In this document: positions 1 through 5,040 of the stretch, one piece after another
How positions within the stretch are numbered: the stretch's first letter is position 1
Layout of the letters: each line of letters opens with the position of its first letter
Program-made: the position numbers and the translations under genes
Notes under the pieces: model-generated
Database searches by the model: none
Seen by the model: only the letters and a program-made list of their open reading frames with translations
What the model was told of the DNA's origin: nothing
Source: Flavobacteriales bacterium
GTDB taxonomy: Bacteria > Bacteroidota > Bacteroidia > NS11-12g > UBA955
Direction of reading: 5' to 3'
Assembly: GCA_947464515.1 (NCBI GenBank)
Contig: CANHXF010000158.1
Span: 1-5,040 of the forward strand
DNA length: 5,040 nt

Positions 1-878
1 ACCAATACGCTGGTCATCAATCCCAAAGAACCGAAACCTTGTGCTACGGTATCAGATTGAACGTCGCCATCGTAGTTTTTACATGCCCAAACGAAGTTTC
101 CGTTCCACTTCAATGCTGAAGCAACCATATCATCAATCAAACGGTGCTCGTAAGTGATTCCTGCGGCATCCATAGTGGCTTTAAATTCTGCTTGATAAAT
201 GTCTTCAAAAATGTCCTTGAAACGACCATCGTATTTCTTAAGGATGGTGTTTTTAGTGCTCAAGTATAAAGGCCAGCCTTTCGCGATGGCTTGATTGAAA
301 CAAGAGCGAGCAAATCCTTTGATACTTTCGTCGGTGTTGTACATGGCCAAAGCCACGCCATCGCCTTTGAAATTATATACTTCGTGCTGAATGACTTGTC
401 CGTCTTCGCCTTCAAATTTGATTGTCAATTTGCCTTTTCCTTTGGTTACGAAATCGGTAGCGCGGTATTGATCGCCAAAAGCATGACGGCCGATGCAGAT
501 AGGAGCTGTCCAGTTTGGAACTAGGCGAGGTACGTTTTTACAAACGATGGGTTCGCGGAACACGGTACCATCGAGGATGTTACGGATGGTTCCATTGGGG
601 CTCTTCCACATTTGCTTCAAACCAAATTCTTCCACACGGGCTTCGTCTGGAGTGATGGTAGCGCATTTGATACCTACGTTGTATTGTTTGATGGCTTCTG
701 CCGCATCGATGGTTACTTGATCGTTGGTGGCATCGCGGTGTTCCATGCCTAAATCAAAGTATTTGATATCTACATCGATGTAGGGAAGGATTAATTTGTC
801 TTTGATAAAATGCCAAATAATACGGGTCATTTCATCGCCATCTAGTTCTACTACGGGGTTGGCTACTTTTATTTTCAT
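1..878 (-). CDS. icd: NADP-dependent isocitrate dehydrogenase, C-terminus cut off by window edge
   Basis: Oxidative decarboxylation of isocitrate to 2-oxoglutarate with reduction of NADP+ (TCA cycle, cytoplasmic NADPH source). The protein starts MKIKVANPVVELDGDEMTR and reads open for 292 codons to the window edge. It aligns closely from memory with the eukaryote-like homodimeric IDH class (human IDH1 type, about 410 residues), so about 115-120 C-terminal residues are missing. Visible landmarks are TNDQVT (51-56), the substrate loop SPNGTIRN (93-100) with Arg99 and Arg108, GRHAFGDQYRATDF (130-143, Arg131 equivalent to human Arg132), the catalytic lysine region STKNT (207-211), RLIDDMV (246-252) with metal-binding Asp, and the family signature NYDGD...SDTVAQGFGSLGLM (268-288). 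The ATG at 878-876 matches the family N-terminus; no Shine-Dalgarno is seen. A TAnnTTTG promoter lies just upstream, so it is probably transcribed independently of menB. Confidence 0.96.
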   Translation of the reverse strand, partial: MKIKVANPVVELDGDEMTRIIWHFIKDKLILPYIDVDIKYFDLGMEHRDATNDQVTIDAAEAIKQYNVGIKCATITPDEARVEEFGLKQMWKSPNGTIRNILDGTVFREPIVCKNVPRLVPNWTAPICIGRHAFGDQYRATDFVTKGKGKLTIKFEGEDGQVIQHEVYNFKGDGVALAMYNTDESIKGFARSCFNQAIAKGWPLYLSTKNTILKKYDGRFKDIFEDIYQAEFKATMDAAGITYEHRLIDDMVASALKWNGNFVWACKNYDGDVQSDTVAQGFGSLGLMTSVL

Positions 879-904
879 CTGAATATGGGTTGATTTAGGT
901 GGTG

Positions 905-912
905 CAAAGGTA
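905..912 (-). promoter_or_regulatory. Bacteroidota-type -7 promoter element for icd
   Basis: The minus strand reads TACCTTTG, an exact match to the phylum consensus TAnnTTTG. It lies in the 50-bp gap between the menB stop and the icd start, with 26 bp between the box and the ATG, which predicts a leader of about 20 nt. No convincing -33 TTTG is visible; that position would fall around the menB 3' end. The match and its placement are seen directly; promoter activity is inferred. Confidence 0.6.
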
Positions 913-928
913 CGATTTTTCTATGAAA

Positions 929-1750
929 TTATGGGAACTTAGGGAATTGCTGGAAGTCGGGTTTGCGCTTTTCGAGGAAAGCATGTTTGCCTTCTTGGGC
1001 CTCTTCGGTGAGGTAGTAGAGCAGGGTTGCATCGCCGGCCAGTTCCATAAGGCCATGTTGACCATCGAGTTCCGCATTGAACGCGCGTTTTAGCATTCGC
1101 AAGGCCATCGGTGAGCGCTCAAGCATCGTATTGCACCAGTCGATTGTTTCGTCTTCTAGCATTTCCAAAGGCACCACTTTGTTTACCATGCCCATTCTTT
1201 CCGATTCTTCCGCTGTGTATTGTCGGCAAAGGAACCAGATTTCGCGGGCTTTTTTCTGACCCACGTGGCGGGCCAAATAGCTGCTGCCGAATCCGCCATC
1301 GAAGCTTCCCACTTTGGGGCCGGTTTGACCAAATTTTGCGTGTTCTGCGGCGATGGTTAGGTCGCAAATGACGTGAAGAACGTGCCCTCCGCCGATGGCA
1401 TAGCCGTTTACCATCGCAATGACGGGCTTTGGTAGAGAGCGGATTTTTTTGTGAAGATCCAAAACATTTAATCTAGGAACGCCGTTATCGTCCACGTAAC
1501 CGCCAATGCCTTTTACATTTTGATCGCCGCCAGAACAAAAAGCTTTGTCGCCCACACCGGTAAGGATCACCACGCCAATATCTGCGCGTTCACGGCAAAT
1601 GTCGAACGCATCCAACATATCCATAATGGTTTGTGGACGGAAGGCGTTGTAGACTTCAGGTCGGTTGATGCTGACTTTGGCGATGTTACCATGGATTTCA
1701 AACAGGATGTCTGAATAGGTTTTGATGGGATTCCACTGACGTTGGCTCAT
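929..1750 (-). CDS. menB: 1,4-dihydroxy-2-naphthoyl-CoA synthase (MenB)
   Basis: Converts o-succinylbenzoyl-CoA to 1,4-dihydroxy-2-naphthoyl-CoA by intramolecular Claisen condensation, in cytoplasmic menaquinone synthesis. It is a crotonase-fold protein of 273 residues, complete (E. coli MenB has 285). Visible motifs are CSGGDQ (72-77) and GGGH (120-123), which form the oxyanion hole; the flexible-loop tyrosine at 85; QTGPKVGSFDGG (142-153) with Ser149 and Asp151; REIWFLCRQY (169-178); and the C-terminal TEEAQEG...KRKPDF (248-266). These are specific to MenB rather than to general enoyl-CoA hydratases. The Gly in QTG (residue 144) is the mark of type I, bicarbonate-dependent MenB; type II enzymes such as that of Mycobacterium carry Asp there. 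The ATG at 1750 follows a TAnnTTTG box and fits the family N-terminus (RQWNPIKTYSDI). No other men gene is within the window, so it is not seen here as part of a men operon. Confidence 0.96.
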   Translation of the reverse strand: MSQRQWNPIKTYSDILFEIHGNIAKVSINRPEVYNAFRPQTIMDMLDAFDICRERADIGVVILTGVGDKAFCSGGDQNVKGIGGYVDDNGVPRLNVLDLHKKIRSLPKPVIAMVNGYAIGGGHVLHVICDLTIAAEHAKFGQTGPKVGSFDGGFGSSYLARHVGQKKAREIWFLCRQYTAEESERMGMVNKVVPLEMLEDETIDWCNTMLERSPMALRMLKRAFNAELDGQHGLMELAGDATLLYYLTEEAQEGKHAFLEKRKPDFQQFPKFP

Positions 1751-1765
1751 TGTTTTAATATGTTA

Positions 1766-1773
1766 CAAAGATA
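1766..1773 (-). promoter_or_regulatory. Bacteroidota-type -7 promoter element for menB
   Basis: The minus strand reads TATCTTTG, an exact TAnnTTTG match, with 15 bp between it and the menB ATG. A TTTG at 1800-1797 (minus) could be the -33 box, but its 23-bp spacing is at the long end and it overlaps the end of the upstream terminator's T-tract. If the box is used, the leader would be only about 8 nt. Confidence 0.6.
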
Positions 1774-1797
1774 CGGAAAAGTGGGGGAGAGATATGC

Positions 1798-1828
1798 AAA
1801 AAGGCCCCGTCATAGACGAGGCCTTTTT
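1798..1828 (-). terminator. Rho-independent terminator of the sigma/anti-sigma/barrel operon
   Basis: A hairpin with a 9-bp outer stem (AAAAAGGCC / GGCCTTTTT), one C-A mismatch, a 4-bp inner stem (CGTC / GACG) and a 3-base ATA loop. Read on the minus strand it lies 42 bp after the barrel-protein stop codon and ends in five T's. The A-tract and T-tract make it symmetrical, so it could also stop plus-strand transcription, although no plus-strand gene precedes it. It isolates menB from the upstream operon. Confidence 0.88.
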
Positions 1829-1870
1829 CTTCAAACCAATCAAACAAAAGACAATCTTACTTGATTGGGT

Positions 1871-2866
1871 TTAGGTGAATTTTAAGGTGATTCCGAATTG
1901 CAGGCACTGGCTATTTGCGCCTTGTCCGGTTTTGAAAATATTGGTTAGCGGGTAGCGCATGTAAACGCCTAGGTCTTCGTATTCTAAATTTATGAATGGT
2001 GCAATGATGAAATTATTGAGGTTAAAATCATCGTATTGCTTGGTGGTATTTCCGCTGGATTCTTTAAGTTTTGTATGGGTACTAAGGAGGTAACCGGTAT
2101 GGACGCCTGCTTTGATTGAGAATTTTGGTGTTTGGTTGTAACTTGTGGTGCTGCCGTCGGACTCGGAGGTTTCCCAGCGACTGGGATTGGATTGCCAGCC
2201 GATGGCTAGGGGTACGCCGATGTAGTTGGCCACCAATTTTGATTTTTCCATGGGGATTGGGTCCACGGTGGGGCCGCCAACGGTGATGGCTTGGAATTCG
2301 GGGGCATTTTCTGTTAGGCGGACAAAATTGCTTTGGAATCGATAGTTGTATACGTCGTATCGGAGGCCCGTAAAAAACCGCAACTTTCCTTTGATGAGGT
2401 TCAGTCCCCAGAGTTGTTCCAGTCCGTAGTGGAGTGATTTGGCGGTATTTAGTTCTGGCATTCCGTTGGTGATAGGTCCGCCTGCGGTGGCTTGGGTGTT
2501 GACATCGGCTGGATTTTGTTGCACGTATAGGAATCCAAAATAGTGATGGAATTCACGGATTACGGGTTCAATTTTGGAGATTTTTGGCGCTTGGGGTAGG
2601 TTTATTCTGAATGTGTCGATATCGGTTTCATTCATTTCGATTTCTACTTGGATGTCATTCATTCTATTGAGTTGGGATTCCATTTTTTTCAATGAGATCT
2701 CCATTTTTTTCATCACGGAATCCAGGGTAATGCTATCGCGTTTGGTGGAATCTGCATCGATGCGAATGATGATTTTCTTGGTTTGTGCGTGTGCGATGGG
2801 GTGACCTGCGAGCGCAGCGAGCAGGACAGCAATGATTGTCTTGAGAAGGAAGTTTGATGCGTTCAT
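1871..2866 (-). CDS. Outer-membrane beta-barrel protein with periplasmic coiled-coil segment
   Basis: A 331-residue protein with a clear Sec signal peptide: hydrophobic core about 7-20, likely signal peptidase I cleavage at AHA|QT (27/28). Residues 48-69 show a strict 3-4 hydrophobic spacing (L48, M52, M55, L59, M62, L66, M69), as in a short coiled coil. From about residue 105 the protein shows alternating, aromatic-rich strands separated by polar loops: 107-116, 161-178, 211-225, 248-262, 284-297, 300-306 and 322-330. The segment NYIGVPLAIGW (214-224) resembles the NYLELPLLLK-type strand of PorT-like barrels of Bacteroidota, and the end (FGITLKF, 324-330) resembles a barrel-closing strand with an aromatic near the C-terminus. 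It is the last gene of the sigma-factor operon, 50 bp after the anti-sigma-like gene, with no clear promoter in the gap and a terminator after it. The exact function is unknown; sensor, envelope-stress output or adhesin are possible. Confidence 0.82.
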   Translation of the reverse strand: MNASNFLLKTIIAVLLAALAGHPIAHAQTKKIIIRIDADSTKRDSITLDSVMKKMEISLKKMESQLNRMNDIQVEIEMNETDIDTFRINLPQAPKISKIEPVIREFHHYFGFLYVQQNPADVNTQATAGGPITNGMPELNTAKSLHYGLEQLWGLNLIKGKLRFFTGLRYDVYNYRFQSNFVRLTENAPEFQAITVGGPTVDPIPMEKSKLVANYIGVPLAIGWQSNPSRWETSESDGSTTSYNQTPKFSIKAGVHTGYLLSTHTKLKESSGNTTKQYDDFNLNNFIIAPFINLEYEDLGVYMRYPLTNIFKTGQGANSQCLQFGITLKFT

Positions 2867-2916
2867 TGTGTGATTGTATTTAAGGGTTGAAAATTTTTTA
2901 GGTGATTTTTTTGCGG

Positions 2917-3873
2917 TTATTGATTAAAAGAGGCCATGATGACATTGTTCTCTAGGCGCACGCCCATTTGGATGGTGGGAAGGAGTGAATGCGATTTGTT
3001 GATTGTTTTGATATTGACGTGCGGTACATGTCCGTTTTGAATCATCGTTTTTCCATCATTATAGAACGATTTTGCCAGGGCTAAGCCGGTTTTTCTCGGG
3101 GAAGGGTTTTTGGCTAATTTGGCCTTGGGTGATGAGGTGCTTTCCGTCCCGCTTACATTATTTTGGTTTTGACCAAAAGGCGTAGGAAGTATTTGCGGGC
3201 CTTGATTTTCGCCGTTATTGAATTGCAGCGCGTCACCTATGCTACCTTGATCAGCCAAATGTTGCGCGAATGAAGCGGATGTTGCGTTTTTTACAATTTC
3301 GATTTTCGCCACGATGTTACTTTGCTGGGAATCCTTTCTCTGACTCCGGAAATCGTTGGTAGCCGTGATTAAGGGGTGAGTTTTTTCGGTAGTAAGGTTT
3401 CCGGCGAGGTTTTTCGTAGACTGCGTTTTTGCAGAAGAAATTGTATTGGCCGAACGTTCCGATTCTTCCTTTGGTGCATTGTCTGGGTTTAGGCTTGGCA
3501 TTTCGAGACCTTCGTTGAGTTTGGATTTCTCGAAAACCCGACCGATTTTATTTTCCGCGCCTAAAGTGGAATTATTTGTGAATGTAGAAATTGGCTTCCA
3601 CAATAAAAGTATAGCAATAGCTGCGGCCACGGCGGTAGATGTCCAAAGGTAAACTTGCTTATTCCGTGGTTGTTTTTTGAGTGATTGGGCCTCGGGGAAG
3701 TGGATTTCCGGTGCCGAGGAATATGTCTGTTTTAATAGATTGTAATGATAGGCCAATGCCGGTTGCGCCTCAATTTCCTGATGCAATAAAGCCGATTTAT
3801 CTGCCGAAAGATTGCCTTCCAACAGTTCAAACAGTTGCCATTCCTGCGCTTCGGTGATTTCGAATTGTTTCAT
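2917..3873 (-). CDS. Single-pass membrane anti-sigma-factor-like protein
   Basis: The probable partner that holds the ECF sigma factor encoded just upstream inactive at the inner membrane (inferred from position and architecture). It has 318 residues. Residues 1-72 form a small cytoplasmic, helix-rich domain (LFELLEGNLSADK at 14-26, then EIEAQPALAYHYNLL at 33-47), similar in style to the N-termini of Bacteroidota anti-sigma factors. A positively charged stretch (K67, K68, R70, K72) precedes one transmembrane helix at about 74-92, giving an N-in topology. The rest is periplasmic: about 95-255 is a Ser/Thr/Asn/Gln-rich, low-complexity linker, followed by a more ordered C-terminal part (about 258-318). 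There is no cysteine in the protein, so it is not a zinc-binding ZAS anti-sigma factor, and I see no FecR domain. The start lies 10 bp after the sigma stop codon, implying co-transcription and probably coupled translation. Naming rests mainly on context. Confidence 0.72.
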   Translation of the reverse strand: MKQFEITEAQEWQLFELLEGNLSADKSALLHQEIEAQPALAYHYNLLKQTYSSAPEIHFPEAQSLKKQPRNKQVYLWTSTAVAAAIAILLLWKPISTFTNNSTLGAENKIGRVFEKSKLNEGLEMPSLNPDNAPKEESERSANTISSAKTQSTKNLAGNLTTEKTHPLITATNDFRSQRKDSQQSNIVAKIEIVKNATSASFAQHLADQGSIGDALQFNNGENQGPQILPTPFGQNQNNVSGTESTSSPKAKLAKNPSPRKTGLALAKSFYNDGKTMIQNGHVPHVNIKTINKSHSLLPTIQMGVRLENNVIMASFNQ

Positions 3874-3883
3874 GGTGCTGGAT

Positions 3884-4372
3884 TTAAATTAGGTTGCTAG
3901 GGTTGCCGATGATTTCTTTCAGGGCTTGGCGGCCTCGAAAGATGTTGATTTTTACTTGGGCTGCATTGAGGCCGGTGATTTCACCAATTTCATCGTAGCT
4001 GTAGCCTTCATAATCGCGGAGTAAAATCACTGTTCTTTGAATGTCGCTGATGCGCTGCAAGGCTTTTTCTATCACTTCCATCGTCCCCGTATATTCGTCG
4101 TTCGATTCTGCTTCAACGGTATTTGATGCGTACTCCAATCCCGTGGTTGTCTTCTGACTGCGCCATCCATCCACCATGCTGTGATAAGCGGTGGTGAATA
4201 GGTAGCTTTTGGCTGTGTCGAAGGCAACGACTTGGTGTTTCATCCAGAGTTTTTCAAAACTTATTTGTACTATTTCTTTTGCATCGTCGGTGTTGCGCAA
4301 TTTTTTGATCGCGAATCGGAAAATCGCATGGCTGTGGAGATCCACGCACTTGTTATATTCCGAAGCCGTCAT
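3884..4372 (-). CDS. ECF-type RNA polymerase sigma-70 factor
   Basis: An alternative sigma factor that directs RNA polymerase to a dedicated promoter set. Its 162 residues have only the two domains usual for the ECF group. Region 2 spans about 8-72: core-binding helices LRNTDDAKEIVQISFEKLW (25-43) and the -10 recognition/melting segment KSYLFTTAYHSMVDGWR (55-71). A charged linker follows (73-97). Region 4 spans about 98-153, with the helix-turn-helix YSYDEIGEITGLNAAQVKIN (124-143) and the arginine-containing tail RGRQALKEI. It is the first gene of the three-gene minus-strand operon and is followed after 10 bp by the anti-sigma-like gene. A possible promoter lies at 4404-4412. The order sigma, membrane anti-sigma, envelope protein is a common Bacteroidota arrangement, often autoregulated; autoregulation here is inference. 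Start ATG at 4372; no Shine-Dalgarno. Confidence 0.95.
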   Translation of the reverse strand: MTASEYNKCVDLHSHAIFRFAIKKLRNTDDAKEIVQISFEKLWMKHQVVAFDTAKSYLFTTAYHSMVDGWRSQKTTTGLEYASNTVEAESNDEYTGTMEVIEKALQRISDIQRTVILLRDYEGYSYDEIGEITGLNAAQVKINIFRGRQALKEIIGNPSNLI

Positions 4373-4403
4373 GCAGTTGTGGGTTAATACGAGATAGGGT
4401 TGG

Positions 4404-4412
4404 CAAAAGTTA
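4404..4412 (-). promoter_or_regulatory. Possible -7 element for the sigma-factor operon
   Basis: The minus strand reads TAACTTTTG, which is TAnnTTTG with one extra T, 31 bp upstream of the sigma ATG. It forms the left arm of an inverted repeat with the methyltransferase -7 box. If the sigma factor drives its own operon the true promoter could differ from the housekeeping consensus, so this call is tentative. Confidence 0.35.
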
Positions 4413-4415
4413 CAC

Positions 4416-4423
4416 TAACTTTG
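4416..4423 (+). promoter_or_regulatory. Bacteroidota-type -7 promoter element for the methyltransferase gene
   Basis: TAACTTTG, an exact TAnnTTTG match, with 20 bp between it and the ATG at 4444, predicting a leader of roughly 13-15 nt. A TTGG at 4400 is too close (13-bp spacing) to be a good -33 box. Confidence 0.55.
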
Positions 4424-4443
4424 AAGATTATTTACTTTTTTGG

Positions 4444-5040
4444 ATGAAATGGTTTGAATCTTGGTTTGATACGGCATATTACCATGCCTTGTATGCCCAT
4501 CGAAATGATGCGGAGGCAATGGCGTTTATGGATGCCCTGGTGGGTTATTTGCGTTTAGAATCGGGTGCAAAGGTAATTGATGTGGCTTGTGGTAAGGGAC
4601 GACATGCTGCGCATTTGGCCGAATTGGGCATGGATGTGCTAGGGTTTGATTTGAGCGAAAACAGTATAGAGCAGGCCAAGTTGTTGAATCGCGATGGGGC
4701 GACATTTGTTTGTCATGATATGCGCGAGGATTTTCCACAGCAGGGGTTTCATGCGGTATTTAATTTGTTTACCAGTTTTGGCTACTTTGATAATTCGAAG
4801 GAGGATGAGCGGGTGCTTCAAAATATGCACGATGCGTGTTTTTCGGGGGGATTCGTGATTCAAGATTATTTGAATTCGTCGCCTGTTTTGACGCAGTTGC
4901 CCGTGGAAGATGTCGTTGAGAGCGGCGGATATCGATTCAAAACCAGGAAACATCAAACAGAAAATCACATCGTAAAGGATATCGAAGTTAGGGACGGCGA
5001 GACGGTACATTTATTCCAAGAGCAGGTTCGTGTTTTTTCA
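4444..5040 (+). CDS. Class I SAM-dependent methyltransferase, C-terminus cut off by window edge
   Basis: Reads open for 199 codons from ATG 4444 to the end of the window, starting MKWFESWFDTAYYHALYAHR. The Rossmann-fold SAM-binding motifs are clear: motif I VIDVACGKGRHAAHLAELG (44-62), the acidic ribose-binding residue Asp69 in GFDLSENSIEQAK (67-79), CHDMRED (90-96), and NLFTSFGYF (107-115), followed by DERVLQNMHDAC...GGFVIQDYLN (121-143). The FTSFGYF segment and the SGGYRFKTRK..ENHIVKDIEV tail (160-184) match the general soluble class I family of about 240-250 residues common in Bacteroidota, so roughly 40-50 residues are missing. The substrate cannot be told from the sequence. It is divergent from the sigma-factor operon and shares its intergenic region; a TAnnTTTG promoter lies 20 bp upstream and there is no Shine-Dalgarno. 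The two minus-strand open frames inside it are shadows. Confidence 0.9.
   Translation, partial: MKWFESWFDTAYYHALYAHRNDAEAMAFMDALVGYLRLESGAKVIDVACGKGRHAAHLAELGMDVLGFDLSENSIEQAKLLNRDGATFVCHDMREDFPQQGFHAVFNLFTSFGYFDNSKEDERVLQNMHDACFSGGFVIQDYLNSSPVLTQLPVEDVVESGGYRFKTRKHQTENHIVKDIEVRDGETVHLFQEQVRVFS

Larger units (their letters stand above)
4404..4423. repeat. Near-perfect inverted repeat in the divergent promoter region
   Basis: CAAAAGTTA-CAC-TAACTTTG: two 8-base arms match exactly apart from one extra A in the left arm, around a 3-base centre. It sits in the 71-bp gap between the divergent sigma-factor and methyltransferase genes, 31 bp from one start codon and 20 bp from the other. Each arm is itself a -7-like box pointing outward. 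It could be simply two back-to-back promoters, or an operator bound by a dimeric regulator. Confidence 0.55.

Noticed and set aside
291..720. Two overlapping plus-strand open frames (77 and 75 codons)
   Set aside because: Antisense to icd, which is strongly supported by family motifs.
1119..1367. 82-codon minus-strand frame overlapping menB in another frame
   Set aside because: Out-of-frame reading of menB, arginine-rich, no domain; menB itself is intact with no frameshift.
1111..1371. 86-codon plus-strand open frame
   Set aside because: Antisense to menB across conserved catalytic motifs; cysteine/arginine-rich composition typical of a shadow frame.
1798..1828. The hairpin as an attenuator or riboswitch in the menB leader
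   Set aside because: It lies upstream of the menB -7 box, so it would not be in the menB transcript, and its long A/T-flanked perfect stem fits a terminator of the preceding operon.
2574..2804. 76-codon hydrophobic plus-strand frame that looks like a small membrane protein
   Set aside because: It is antisense to the barrel gene's coiled-coil region; Lys/Glu/Met-rich coding reads as Phe/Ile/Ser-rich on the other strand, which explains the hydrophobicity.
2867..2916. A separate promoter for the barrel gene
   Set aside because: The 50-bp gap is A/T-rich but has no TAnnTTTG match and no good TTTG spacing; co-transcription from the sigma operon is simpler.
4526..4738. 70-codon open frame on the minus strand, proline- and histidine-rich
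   Set aside because: Shadow of the methyltransferase motif I region; biased composition is a by-product of the antisense frame.
4639..5010. 123-codon open frame on the minus strand
   Set aside because: Lies entirely antisense inside the methyltransferase gene, which has clear SAM-binding motifs; its own translation shows no recognisable domain and no promoter or start context.

Overview
The window comes from a bacterium of the phylum Bacteroidota, probably from the Flavobacteriia/Sphingobacteriia side. Three independent signs support this. Three intergenic gaps carry an exact copy of the TAnnTTTG -7 promoter element typical of this phylum. None of the genes has a recognisable Shine-Dalgarno sequence. 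The gene types also fit: a eukaryote-like NADP isocitrate dehydrogenase, MenB, and an ECF sigma / membrane anti-sigma / outer-membrane barrel cluster. The genus cannot be read from this sequence.

Layout: positions 1-878 (minus) hold the first ~292 codons of NADP-dependent isocitrate dehydrogenase (icd), cut by the window edge. Positions 929-1750 (minus) hold a complete menB (1,4-dihydroxy-2-naphthoyl-CoA synthase, menaquinone pathway). Each appears to have its own promoter. A strong hairpin at 1798-1828 separates them from the next block. That block, 1871-4372 (minus), reads as one operon in the order ECF sigma factor (3884-4372), single-pass membrane anti-sigma-like protein (2917-3873), outer-membrane beta-barrel protein with a periplasmic coiled coil (1871-2866). 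A divergent SAM-dependent methyltransferase (4444 to the window end, plus strand, 3' truncated) starts from the same 71-bp intergenic region as the sigma operon.

How they work together: icd and menB are central-metabolism housekeeping genes (TCA cycle/NADPH and respiratory quinone). The sigma/anti-sigma/barrel cluster looks like a self-contained cell-envelope regulatory module. The sigma factor would be held at the inner membrane by its cysteine-free anti-sigma partner, and the co-transcribed barrel protein may be a sensor or an output. The gap at 4373-4443 contains a near-perfect inverted repeat made of two back-to-back -7 elements, so the sigma operon and the methyltransferase may share or compete for one control site. 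There is no mobile element, CRISPR array, tRNA or rRNA, and no gene-free stretch above about 120 bp.

I see no clearly new system. The most interesting parts are the sigma-anti-sigma-barrel module and its symmetric divergent promoter.
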